64,000 bases of DNA, taken from JACKBJ01 sp964549495 (GTDB taxonomy: Bacteria; Chloroflexota; Anaerolineae; Epilineales; Epilineaceae). The notes beneath the pieces are model-generated. The model saw nothing but the letters and a program-made list of their open reading frames with translations, did no database searches and was not told the DNA's origin. Location: positions 1 to 64,000 of the forward strand of contig CAZJWJ010000007.1 of the NCBI GenBank assembly GCA_964549495.1. The letters run 5' to 3'. This document shows, one piece after another, positions 17,036 to 25,993 of this stretch (positions are counted from its first letter, which is position 1; each line of letters begins with the position of its first letter). Position numbers and translations under genes: made by a program.

Positions 17036-17122
17036 GACCTCCCTTGAATCCACCCGGAACGCGAACTACGCTATGCCAACTCAATGCAACCTGCAAGTCC
17101 ATGGGAATCGGAGTGGTCAGGC

Positions 17123-19186
17123 ATGAACCGCATCCTTCATCGCAGGCATCGGCTGTTTCGAAGCTTGCCGGTCGCCCTCCTCTTGTCGAGCGCCTGGCTC
17201 ATCTGGACCGGCTGGATCGCGCCTGCGCCCATGCGGGCGCAGGGCGGCGGGCTAGAGCTGGTCGGACAACTCGGCGGGCCCGGCGGGCACGCTCATGCGG
17301 TCGCCGTCGGCGGTTCCGTGCTCTACGTGGGTCAAGGTATGCAGCTGGCCGCCTTCGACATCAGTGACCCGGATGCACCCCGCCGGCTCTCGCCCGGCCT
17401 GGTGCTGCCCGGCAGCATCGAGCAGGTTGTGCTGGGCGATGGGATCGCCTTGGTGAGCACCACCGCCCGGTCGGTCTTCGTGGTCGACATCGCCGATCCG
17501 GCGCGCCTGCAGCGCAGCGCCGAGTGGCCGGCACGGTGGAGCGTCGGCGGCATCCTGATCGCCGGGGATCGGGCATTCGTGTCTCAGGACGGCGCGCTCC
17601 GAGTGCTCGACCTCGCGGACCCGCGGACACCGGTCGAGCTGGCCGTCGTGCCCGATGTATATTCCGAGCCCGGCGGTCTCTCGCTGTCGGAGGATCGGCT
17701 CTACGTCGCAAACTACCGAGACGTGCGCATCTTTGATGTCGGCGACCCAGCGTGGCCCTCGCAGTTGACGAGCTTCACGCCCGCCGTGGACTCCAACTCC
17801 GAAGGCTTCCTCTACCTCGATGTCGAAGCGGATCGGCTCTATGTCTTGGGCCACGATCTGCACATCTTCGATGTCTCGGATCCGGCGCGGCCCCGGCAGA
17901 TTGGCCGGTTCATACCCTGGCGGTGGCCGGGGGCGGTCGTCGCGCGAGGGGATCGGGTCTATCTCGCCCAGATCAGGATGGCCGTCGACACGCTGGAGAA
18001 TGATGGCGGGATGCAGATCGTCGATGTCTCCGACCCGAGTCAGCCCGTGACCCGTGGGCGGGTCGAGATCCTGCACGATGGTCGTCAATTGGCCCTGCAG
18101 GGCGACCATGCGTACTTGGCCGCCGGTGGGGCAGGCTTGCTGGTGGTCGATCTGAGCGATCCCGATCAGCCCCAAGCCTCCGCCGTGGAGCCCCCGCCCT
18201 TCGCCGTGGCGGACGCGGTCGTCGCCGAGGGTAGCGCGATCTTCGTCGCGGATGGCGAGGACCTGCTGGCCTTCGATGCCAGCGAGTCGATGGACAGCCA
18301 GTTGCTGAGCCGGACACGCATCGAAGCCCGTTGGCGTGGCGATCCCGTGGTCGCGGGCGCGGGCCACCTGTACGCCTTCGCTGACGGACGCGTGCAGGTG
18401 TTGGAGCTTGGAGACCCGAGCCGGCCGCAGCCGGTGGCGGAGATCGAGGTGGGGGCATCGGTGCCGCAGATGGCCTGGCAGGACGATCGGCTCCTCCTCA
18501 CCACCGGCGAGCGGCTGGGCATCTTCGATGTCGGCCAGCCGCAGCGTCCCCGACTCCTGGCCTGGCTGGACCTGCCCGAGAACACGATCGATCTGGCGGT
18601 GGAAGGGGATCTGGCCTACCTGAGCGACTTCGTCGTCGAGCCGGATGATGTCCGACAGAGCCTGACCCTCGTCGCGCTGGACGACCCACGGCAACCGATG
18701 GTGACGGGGCAGCTGCGAATCCCGCGCCTCTACCAGACCGATCCCTTCGCCACCGACGTCTCCGTCGTCGATGGCCTTGCCTACATCGGGGGCGCGCTGC
18801 TGGTCGATGCGCGAGATGCGCGCCGGCCGCGCCTCGCGCTGAAGCTGACGGAAGCCGGCAAGCACGTCGAGACCTGGCGCCGCGGAGACCGGCTCTACGT
18901 CGCGGCCAACGGCATCGGCTCCGAGGCCAGCTGCCTGCGGGCGCTGGACATCCGCCGGCCCGAAGCGCCGCGGCAGCTGGCCGGCATCGAGCTGCCGGCC
19001 GTCGGACTCGGCAACGCCATCACCATGCAGGGCGAGCGGATCTTCGTGGCGGCGGCTCGCGGCGGCGTCCAGATCTTCCGCGACACCGGCCGGCCGGAGG
19101 CTGGTTCCGGTTCACCCCGCTGCGCGCCCCAGTCCACCTTCGAGCCGGTCCGCGCCTACCTGCCGATGGTGATCGGGCGGCGCTGA
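17123..19186 (+). CDS. Exported LVIVD-repeat beta-propeller protein
   Basis: The 687-aa product starts at ATG 17123 with a signal peptide (PVALLLSSAWLIWTGWIAPA). Repeats of about 40-45 residues follow, each with a strand ending in a (hydrophobic)-xDxSDP signature: LAAFDISDPDAPRR, LHIFDVSDPARPRQ, MQIVDVSDPSQPVT, LLVVDLSDPDQPQ. This is the LVIVD family, predicted to form surface beta-propellers. The C-terminus is RAYLPMVIGRR, the YLP tail, and there is no copy of the motif near the N-terminus. It is divergent from the 16010 gene and convergent with the vWA gene. Confidence 0.85.
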   Translation: MNRILHRRHRLFRSLPVALLLSSAWLIWTGWIAPAPMRAQGGGLELVGQLGGPGGHAHAVAVGGSVLYVGQGMQLAAFDISDPDAPRRLSPGLVLPGSIEQVVLGDGIALVSTTARSVFVVDIADPARLQRSAEWPARWSVGGILIAGDRAFVSQDGALRVLDLADPRTPVELAVVPDVYSEPGGLSLSEDRLYVANYRDVRIFDVGDPAWPSQLTSFTPAVDSNSEGFLYLDVEADRLYVLGHDLHIFDVSDPARPRQIGRFIPWRWPGAVVARGDRVYLAQIRMAVDTLENDGGMQIVDVSDPSQPVTRGRVEILHDGRQLALQGDHAYLAAGGAGLLVVDLSDPDQPQASAVEPPPFAVADAVVAEGSAIFVADGEDLLAFDASESMDSQLLSRTRIEARWRGDPVVAGAGHLYAFADGRVQVLELGDPSRPQPVAEIEVGASVPQMAWQDDRLLLTTGERLGIFDVGQPQRPRLLAWLDLPENTIDLAVEGDLAYLSDFVVEPDDVRQSLTLVALDDPRQPMVTGQLRIPRLYQTDPFATDVSVVDGLAYIGGALLVDARDARRPRLALKLTEAGKHVETWRRGDRLYVAANGIGSEASCLRALDIRRPEAPRQLAGIELPAVGLGNAITMQGERIFVAAARGGVQIFRDTGRPEAGSGSPRCAPQSTFEPVRAYLPMVIGRR

Positions 19187-19255
19187 TCCGAGTATGGTTC
19201 ATCGAGGAGATTCAGGTCGGGTCGACACCCGCTCGGCGTCCTTCGCCGTCGGCCG

Positions 19256-22200
19256 TCATGGCACCGGCCAGCGCAGGCGCTCCGGACAGGACAAGTCTCC
19301 GACGATGCGATCGTAGACGCCAGGCAGCTGGCCGGCTTCGGACAGCAGGAAGACGTGATCCGGGCTGGTGGCGATCCCGAGCAGCTGGTCGCGATCGACA
19401 TCGGCACCCAGGCCGATGCCGAAGAGGATGATGCCCTCGGCCTTGGCCCGCGCCGCCTGGGCCAAGACCGTCTCCGGTGCGACCGGGTTGGCGCGGCCGT
19501 CGGTCAGCACGATCATCGCCTTGCGCGCATCGGGCCGGTCGCGCAGCAGCTCGATGCGGGCGGCCTCGATGCCCAGGTCGATGCGGGTCTGCGCGGCCGC
19601 GGAGATGCCCTCGAGGGCGCGGTCCAGTGACCGAGGATCGCTGGCCAGGCCGTGGATCAAGCGCGCGTCGGCGTGGAAGCGGACCAGGGCGATGCGATCG
19701 CCGCCGGCCAGGTCGCTGCCGGCGATGTAGCGTCGCGCGGCCTCGATGGCGTGGTCCAGCTTGCTGCTGCCGCCGACATCGGTCTCGAGCATGCTGCCCG
19801 AGGCGTCGATGACCAGCGCCGTATCGACCCGGGGGCGCAGGTAGCGGCAGGCCGAGCGCTGGACGATCGGCAGGAGGGCCGGCGGGTAGGGCGTGGCCGT
19901 CTGGGTGGCGCTGGGGGTCGGGGTGGGGGAGGGCGCCACGACCTCGATCCGCGGCAGGGGGAAGTCGAAGCTGCGCTGGCTGCCGTCCGCGTCGCGGTAA
20001 TGCGCCCGGGCGTAGCGGTTGGCCGGCAACAGACCGGTGCTGCGGGGCCGCACGCGATAGCCGAGCGTGATGCCGCTCGAGGGCAACACCGGCCGGCTCC
20101 AGTGCAGGACCGGGCCGTTCTCGAGCGCGGCCGGCCGGGCCGAACCCGAGGGGTAGTCGATGTCCGGCCCCATCTCGTCCTCGATGCGGAGGTCGACCGC
20201 TTGATTCGCCCACATCAACGACTGGACGGTCCGGTAGGTGTCGAAGACGGCATCGTCCTGATCGGCCCGGCGCAGGTGCTCCGGCGCGTTGATCAGGCGA
20301 CGCAACGCATCCTCGTTCACGGTCTGTCCATAAGCGATGGCGAAGACCTGCAGGCCGCCGGCATGCATCCCCGCCGCCAGCGCGTCCATGTCGATCTCGT
20401 CCGGATTGCGATTGCTCCAGCCATCGCTGAGGAGGACGAGGACCGGCAGGGCTTCGGGCCGCGCCTCGGCCGCGAGATGGGCGTGGGCCGTCTGGAGGGC
20501 CCGGCCTAGGTCGGTGTAGCCCTCCGGCCGCGGCTCGTCGATGGCGCGCAGGAGGGCCGGCAGGTCGCGGCCGAGCGGCAGGTCGATGCGATCGGCATCG
20601 TTGAAGGAGACCAGGCCGATGCGATGCTCCGGTCGATCGAAGAGGCCGATCAGCCGGCGCGCCCCGTCCCGGGCCGCCTCGAGCTTGCCCTCGGACATGG
20701 AGCGCGACCGATCGAGCAGCAAGACCAGGTCCGCGCCCACGTATTCGGCCCGATCCGGACAATCGGCCCGCAGCGTCAGCGTGATGGCGCTGCTCTGGCC
20801 CAGCACGATCCGCGCCGGCCATGCCCGCTTGTCCCCCTCGATCCGGCAGGACCGCGCGGAGGGCGTCGGCGCTTCCGTCGGTGCCACGGTCGGGGTCGCC
20901 GTCTCGACGGTCGGGCCCCGTCGCATGCGGAAGCGGTGGACCGCGCGACCCGCCGGCTCGACCAGGTATAGATCTCCCTCGGCGCTCATGACGATGTCGC
21001 TGGCCTCGATCCGCCGCCCCTCCGCGTCCCGGGGGTCCCAACGACCCGTGCGCAGTCCCTCGGCCAGCAGGTAGGTCTCGACCATTCCATCGGCCGTCAG
21101 TACCGGCAGCGTCGGGCCCTGAGGCAGCTCGACCGCGTTGCCGATGCGCAGCGGTCCGCGATCCGCTCCGCCGGGCCAGGCGCGGGCGATGCGGGATCCT
21201 TCGGCGTTCCAGTGCTCGATGGACCCATCCGACAGGTTCGCGCTGAGCAGCCGGCCGGCGCCATCCAGCGCGATGTCCTGCGGCCAGAGCGCCCGCGTGC
21301 CGGTCACCGTGCCGGCCGCTCGGGCGCCGCTGCCGGCGTCCACCGCCAGCACCCGCCCCTCGTTCGGGAGAGAGACGAAGAGCCGCCCGGCTTCGCTGGC
21401 CGTCCGCGACTGGGCCTCGCAGGCGCAGGGCTGGCGCCATCGCGGCCGCTCCAGGTCCGCCAGATCGTGGCGTGAGATCCGCCGCTGGGCATCCAAGGCC
21501 ACCACGTCGCCATCGATCGCGGAGATCTGGACCGCGTCGGGCAATGTCCCCAGCGCGCGGAGGCGGCCATCGCGCTCGATCACGGAGAGCGCATCCGAAG
21601 CTCGATCCAGGAGCAGCAGCTCCCCCTGCTCCGTCATCGCGATCGACAAAGGCGGGTGCTCGGAACGCTCCGTCTCCCGATGCTCGAGCACGTATCGATC
21701 TCGCACAGGCCCGCCGATGAGCGTGGGCAGGCGCCGGCCCTCGGGATCCAGCCGATGGATCTCGAAGCGCTCGCCGGCCGAGGAGAAGGCCAGGTAGCCA
21801 TCGCTGGAGATATCCAGCGCCCAGGGCCAGTCGGAGTCTGCATCGGGCAGGTGGCCGAGCGCCACCTCGATGTTGCCGACCCGGTTCAGATCGCCATCGT
21901 ACTCCAGCAGCCGGGCGGAGGGTTCGGAGCCGGCAGCACTGGGCCAGGCAAGGGCCCACAGCCGGCCGTCGATGCCCCGGGCCGGCGCGATCATCGACAT
22001 GCCGGGTAGGCTCAATTCGGCGAGCAGCTCGAGGGTCCGAGTATAGACCTCGATCGCCCCGCTATCCGGGTTGGCCGCCGCCAGCTCATCCGCCCCGATC
22101 GCCGCGATCCGCAAGGCGCGGACCTCGGGAGTGGTCGCGATGTCGATGACCTGCCGGATATCAGGGAAGCCAATGATCCGTGATCCCGACAAGGAGTAGG

Positions 22201-22789
22201 CGACTTCCCCATTCGAAGGACGGGTGGCCAAGTCGGTGTGCTCCGATTGGCCCGAGCCGATGCCAAGGGTGATTTCATCGAAGGCAGGCGAGTAGGACCC
22301 CCATAGCATTCGCTTGATGCTCACGGGTCCTTCGCCGTAGCGTGGGCTGTCCGCGTCGATGCCGGCGTAGGCCACCATCAGTTCTTGCTTCGAGGCCCGA
22401 TAGCTCAAGGCCAACGGCGCGAATCCGTCGAACTCCTGATTCGTGCCGGCCACCGGCCCAGGCCTACGCGTGAAGCTGTCGACCCGTTCCCCGCCCGGAG
22501 CAAAGACCACGATGCGCTGGCTGGCACCATCGGCCACGTAGACATTGCCGCCGGGAAGCACCGCCAGGTCCACGGGTTCGAAGGGCGTGCTCGGGCCGAG
22601 GGCGATGGTCTGGGCGTGCTCGAAAGCCAAGGACTCGGGCAGGTCGGACTGCGAGGGGTCGTGCCGGCGCGTGTCGTCAGTCCGCGCCGGGTGCAGTGGG
22701 GCCAGGAGGGCGAGGACGATGCCGGCCGCGATGATCGTCGCGCGCGCTGCTGTCGGATGGCGACCTTCCGATGTGGTTTGGGATGTCAT
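19256..22789 (-). CDS. Exported NHL-like propeller with two von Willebrand A domains
   Basis: The 1177-aa product has a signal helix (about 15-36) and an NHL-like six-bladed propeller region (about 50-625; for example VDLAVLPGGNVYVADGASQR). A Thr/Pro linker leads to vWA domain 1 (about 685-850) with MIDAS DRSRS at 693-697. A second Pro/Thr linker follows, then ALLPIV (973-978). vWA domain 2 (about 989-1165) has MIDAS DASGS at 995-999 and VLTDGRAN. vWA domains bind protein partners through a metal ion. The YLP-like motif here is internal, placed exactly between linker and second vWA domain, as if it were an older C-terminus. Likely a surface adhesion or sensing protein. Confidence 0.85.
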   Translation of the reverse strand: MTSQTTSEGRHPTAARATIIAAGIVLALLAPLHPARTDDTRRHDPSQSDLPESLAFEHAQTIALGPSTPFEPVDLAVLPGGNVYVADGASQRIVVFAPGGERVDSFTRRPGPVAGTNQEFDGFAPLALSYRASKQELMVAYAGIDADSPRYGEGPVSIKRMLWGSYSPAFDEITLGIGSGQSEHTDLATRPSNGEVAYSLSGSRIIGFPDIRQVIDIATTPEVRALRIAAIGADELAAANPDSGAIEVYTRTLELLAELSLPGMSMIAPARGIDGRLWALAWPSAAGSEPSARLLEYDGDLNRVGNIEVALGHLPDADSDWPWALDISSDGYLAFSSAGERFEIHRLDPEGRRLPTLIGGPVRDRYVLEHRETERSEHPPLSIAMTEQGELLLLDRASDALSVIERDGRLRALGTLPDAVQISAIDGDVVALDAQRRISRHDLADLERPRWRQPCACEAQSRTASEAGRLFVSLPNEGRVLAVDAGSGARAAGTVTGTRALWPQDIALDGAGRLLSANLSDGSIEHWNAEGSRIARAWPGGADRGPLRIGNAVELPQGPTLPVLTADGMVETYLLAEGLRTGRWDPRDAEGRRIEASDIVMSAEGDLYLVEPAGRAVHRFRMRRGPTVETATPTVAPTEAPTPSARSCRIEGDKRAWPARIVLGQSSAITLTLRADCPDRAEYVGADLVLLLDRSRSMSEGKLEAARDGARRLIGLFDRPEHRIGLVSFNDADRIDLPLGRDLPALLRAIDEPRPEGYTDLGRALQTAHAHLAAEARPEALPVLVLLSDGWSNRNPDEIDMDALAAGMHAGGLQVFAIAYGQTVNEDALRRLINAPEHLRRADQDDAVFDTYRTVQSLMWANQAVDLRIEDEMGPDIDYPSGSARPAALENGPVLHWSRPVLPSSGITLGYRVRPRSTGLLPANRYARAHYRDADGSQRSFDFPLPRIEVVAPSPTPTPSATQTATPYPPALLPIVQRSACRYLRPRVDTALVIDASGSMLETDVGGSSKLDHAIEAARRYIAGSDLAGGDRIALVRFHADARLIHGLASDPRSLDRALEGISAAAQTRIDLGIEAARIELLRDRPDARKAMIVLTDGRANPVAPETVLAQAARAKAEGIILFGIGLGADVDRDQLLGIATSPDHVFLLSEAGQLPGVYDRIVGDLSCPERLRWPVP

Positions 22790-22972
22790 GGGGGGTGATC
22801 CTCGAGCAGAACCTATTGCACTCGCCTCGGCCGATCGGGCTATCTGCCCGCTACCAAGACGCTACAACACCCGAGCGCAGCTTCGATGGACAATCGCGGG
22901 CATGGCTCCATCCGACCGGCGTGTCTCCAACCGCTCGACTCGGCTCCAGCCGCCCAGGTGATCGCTTCAGGG

Positions 22973-23728
22973 TCAGTCCGAAAGCTTGCGCGCCACGTAG
23001 TAGCCGTAGCCGACGAAGTCCGAGAACTCCTCGTAGAGCGCGATCTCCTGGCGATCAGCCGCGACGAGGGCCCGGGCGGCCTCGGAATGATCGTGGCGAT
23101 CGAGGAAGGCCTCGAAGCGCTGCTGCATGGGGCGGTAGTAGTTCTTCAGCCAGCAGGTCTCGGGGAGCGGGAAGTAGCCCAGGGGGGCGTAGCCATGGGC
23201 CTCGAGGAGGCGGATCTTCTCCGAGGCGGTGGCGACCTCGGGATAGGCCTGGTTCCAGAAGGACCCGATCTTGGTGGGGCGCTGGGCGGTCAACCAGGTC
23301 AGCTCGGAGACTGCGAGCACGCCGCCGGGTTTCAGGAAGCGCCGCCAGGACCGGATCCCGGTCTCGAAGCCGATGTTGTAGATGGCGCCCTCGGACCAGA
23401 TCGCGTCCAGCGAGGCGTCCTCGAATTGCAGATCGTCCATCGACTGGGCCAGGGTCCGGATGCGGCCGTCAAGCCCCGCCCGCTGCGCGCGCAGCTCCAG
23501 CTCGGTCAGGAAATCGGGCAGGAGATCGACCGCCGTGATGTTGGCGTCGAGCGCGCCGGCCAGGACCAGGCTGGCCGCGCCGGTGCCGCAGCCGATGTCG
23601 GCGATCCGGAGTGCCTTCTCGTGCCGCAGTCCAGAGAGATCGATGGCCAGCTGGGTTTGGTCGTCGCCTCCCGGGCCTTGGCGGGCGCCGTCGCGATGCA
23701 GGTCGATCAGCAGCGAAAGGTCGTCCAT
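22973..23728 (-). CDS. Class I SAM-dependent methyltransferase
   Basis: The 251-aa protein has the class I motif I ADIGCGTGAASLVLAGAL, the acidic residue after the second strand (ITAVDLLPDFL), LDAIWSEGAIYNIGF near motif IV and FLKPGGVLAVSELTW, the post-II loop. The C-terminal half has aromatic-rich sequence typical of small-molecule methyltransferases. The substrate is unknown. ATG 23728 is preferred over the ATG two codons earlier because GGAGG lies six bases before it, whereas it abuts the earlier ATG. It stands apart from the surface-protein genes around it. Confidence 0.85.
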   Translation of the reverse strand: MDDLSLLIDLHRDGARQGPGGDDQTQLAIDLSGLRHEKALRIADIGCGTGAASLVLAGALDANITAVDLLPDFLTELELRAQRAGLDGRIRTLAQSMDDLQFEDASLDAIWSEGAIYNIGFETGIRSWRRFLKPGGVLAVSELTWLTAQRPTKIGSFWNQAYPEVATASEKIRLLEAHGYAPLGYFPLPETCWLKNYYRPMQQRFEAFLDRHDHSEAARALVAADRQEIALYEEFSDFVGYGYYVARKLSD

Positions 23729-23974
23729 CGACATCCTCCGTCATGGGGGCGGTTAGACAGGGTGAAGGGTAGAGCGGGCCGCTACGCTAGGGCAATCGGG
23801 CGCCTGCCTCGATCCGACGGGCCACGTGGCGGCTCGAGGGTCGCTCATGCGATGCGGCCGGCCGATCGAGACGATGGTGCCCGTGGATTGCATTCCCTGG
23901 CTTCGATCGGGACAATGTACGCGAAATGATCGGATCGTACGGACCGGTGGCGGTTGGAAGTGGAGGGGATGCCC

Positions 23975-25567
23975 GTGAACGAACGACGATGTTGGATCGG
24001 CCCGGTCCTCGGCGTGCTGGTGCTCGGGACCGTGAATTCGAGTGCTGATGTCCTCGGGCAGTTCGAGGCGCGGATCTTCCTGCCGATCGTCATCGACGCG
24101 CCGCTGGAGGGCGGACCGGCCGCGGGCACGCCGGTGTCGAGCGATACCGCGACGCCGAGCCAATCCATGACGCCTGACCCCACCCCGACGCCCGCGCCGG
24201 GCGCGGCCGACCTCGAGGTGGTCACCTGGACGACCCACGCGGTGGTCGATGGGGAGGGGGCGCCCTTCCGCTTCCTGGTGGAGGCGGTCAACCTGGGTGG
24301 CGCGCCGGCCCTCGAGGTTCGGATCTCGGACTGGTTGCCGGCCGGCATGGCCGAGCCCAACATCCGCGCACCCGGCGACTGGCCCTGTGACTACGATCCG
24401 GTGGAACGTAGAGTCGACTGCCGCAAGGCGCGGATGGAGCCCGGCGAGCGGGTCTTCATCGGCCTCGAGGTCTTGGCGCCGCGGCTGCCGCCCTGTTCGC
24501 GCTTCGAGAACCGCGCCACCATCGCCGCCGACGCGCCGGGCGACCCGCGGCCGGCCAACGACCAGGATGCCGTGGCGGTGGAGATCGGCTGCTCCGACCT
24601 CCAGCTCCTTGCCCGCGTGCCCGCGCCGCCCGAGGGACGTGCGCATTGGCGCCAAGGTGAGGTCGTCGATCTCGAGCTCGAATGGCACAACCTGGGATTG
24701 CACCCGGCCCGCGGGCTCCTGCTCATGGACAGCCTGCTGGATTCCTTGCAGCCGATCGACTTTCGCGTCGAGTCGGATGTGGATTGCCGGCTCGAAGCGC
24801 GCTCGGACGAGCGGGTGGGCTTTCGCTGCACGCGGGACCAGCTCGATCCCGGCGAGGTCGTCACGACGGTGGTGCGCCTCGAGATCCGAGCACCGGCCTG
24901 CGGTGACCTCGGCCACGGCGCGGTGCTGGTCGCCACCGAGGGCCACATCGATCCGAACACCATCAACAACGGTGCTTCCGCGGACATCGTCGTCGGCGAC
25001 TGCCAAGCCATCCCGACGCCGACCTTGATGCCCACACCGACCGCCTGGGCCGATCTGGAGCTCCAGAAGTCTGTCGATCGATCGGTCGTCTCGCCTGGCG
25101 AGACGCTGCAGTACGAGCTGCGGATGACCAACCACGGGCCGCTCGACGTGGATGCGCTGAGCGTCCTCGACCTCTTGCCGGTCGATCTGGTCTACATCTC
25201 GGACACCTTGCGCTTCGGCGCCACGCTGCAATGCCGCCACGCCCGAGGCCAAGCGGGCCGCCATCCCTCGATCTACTGCGAGTTGGCCGAAGGCCATCGC
25301 TTCGAGGCCGACGAGCAGGCAGCGATCACCTACCAGGCCGCCGTCGCCACGCCCTTCCCGGGAACCGCACTCCCGCCCGAATTCGTCAACGAGGCCATCC
25401 TGACCTCCTCCACCCAGTACGATCCCCAGCTCTTGAACAACATCGCCGACGTGACGGTCCGGCTGCGGACCCCGGAGCCGGCCGGCATCGCGGAGCGGAC
25501 TTCACGATCGGGCAGGGAGGCCCGTCCGAGTCGCGCCAGCGAGGGGCGACGACTCCTGGGCGACTGA
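23975..25567 (+). CDS. Exported protein with three DUF11-like domains
   Basis: The 530-aa product begins with a short signal (IGPVLGVLVLGTV), then ARIFLPIV (about 32-39), the recurring motif, then a Pro/Thr linker. Three DUF11-type immunoglobulin-like domains follow. Domain 1 starts ADLEVVTWTTH and has EVRISDWLPAGM. Domain 2 starts SDLQLLARVPAPP. Domain 3 starts ADLELQKSVDRSVVSPGETL and has VLDLLPVDLVYIS. DUF11 domains are repeated structural units of large surface proteins. GTG 23975 is chosen because GGAGG is eight bases upstream; ATG 23969 is only two bases from it. There is no motif at the C-terminus. Confidence 0.82.
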   Translation: MNERRCWIGPVLGVLVLGTVNSSADVLGQFEARIFLPIVIDAPLEGGPAAGTPVSSDTATPSQSMTPDPTPTPAPGAADLEVVTWTTHAVVDGEGAPFRFLVEAVNLGGAPALEVRISDWLPAGMAEPNIRAPGDWPCDYDPVERRVDCRKARMEPGERVFIGLEVLAPRLPPCSRFENRATIAADAPGDPRPANDQDAVAVEIGCSDLQLLARVPAPPEGRAHWRQGEVVDLELEWHNLGLHPARGLLLMDSLLDSLQPIDFRVESDVDCRLEARSDERVGFRCTRDQLDPGEVVTTVVRLEIRAPACGDLGHGAVLVATEGHIDPNTINNGASADIVVGDCQAIPTPTLMPTPTAWADLELQKSVDRSVVSPGETLQYELRMTNHGPLDVDALSVLDLLPVDLVYISDTLRFGATLQCRHARGQAGRHPSIYCELAEGHRFEADEQAAITYQAAVATPFPGTALPPEFVNEAILTSSTQYDPQLLNNIADVTVRLRTPEPAGIAERTSRSGREARPSRASEGRRLLGD

Positions 25568-25572
25568 ATCTG

Positions 25573-25790
25573 GAGAACCGCGCGCCCATTCGGCCGATAT
25601 GAGCGCGCGGAAAACCGCACAATGGGCGCGCGGTTCTCTCGAAAGTCGCGCGCCCATTCACCCAAGACCGCTTGCGGTTTCGATCAAAGTCGCGCGCCCA
25701 TTCGCCTCATCTCGCGCGCCCATATCGCCATGTTCCGCCCGCCCATTGCGCGAATTTCCAAGTGCCCATCTTCCGATCTTCCGCGCGCTC
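25573..25790. repeat. Array of GCGCGCCCATT short repeats with an 18-bp perfect inverted pair
   Basis: Right after the DUF11 stop, GAGAACCGCGCGCCCATT (25573-25590) is matched by its exact reverse complement at 25621-25638, with a 30-bp loop. At least five further direct or degenerate copies of CGCGCGCCCATT follow at about 25647, 25691, 25713, 25736 and 25780, separated by 20-45 bp of AT-richer sequence. No gene fits here. The structure differs from CRISPR because units are too short and spacing irregular. It may be a terminator array, protein-binding site cluster or remnant of a palindromic repeat family. Confidence 0.7.
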
Positions 25791-25842
25791 ATCCTTCGGA
25801 GTCCATGCGATGTCCGCCGGAAATGGTCCGACCGGTTAGGGC

Positions 25843-25993
25843 TCGTCAAGCAATAAGAGGCGCAACCGAGGGCGGTGCTGCGCCGCCGTGTTGGTTCGCT
25901 GGGAGGAGGCAATAGCAGAGCTATTGCCGACGAGCAGCGGGCCGACACGGTGGATGCAGCGGCGTCCGAATTGTACCTCTTATTGCTTGACGA
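25843..25993 (-). repeat. 151-bp palindromic element, copy 2 (inverted)
   Basis: It has the same length and ends as the element at 7308-7458, in opposite orientation. On the minus strand it supplies the last codons and the TAG stop of the YfhO-type gene, read in the same frame as copy 1 is read by the 6988 gene. It lies at the convergent junction with the DUF11 gene. Confidence 0.85.

Noticed and set aside
25573..25790. CRISPR array
   Set aside because: Units are about 12 bp, mixed in orientation and irregularly spaced; no cas gene is present.
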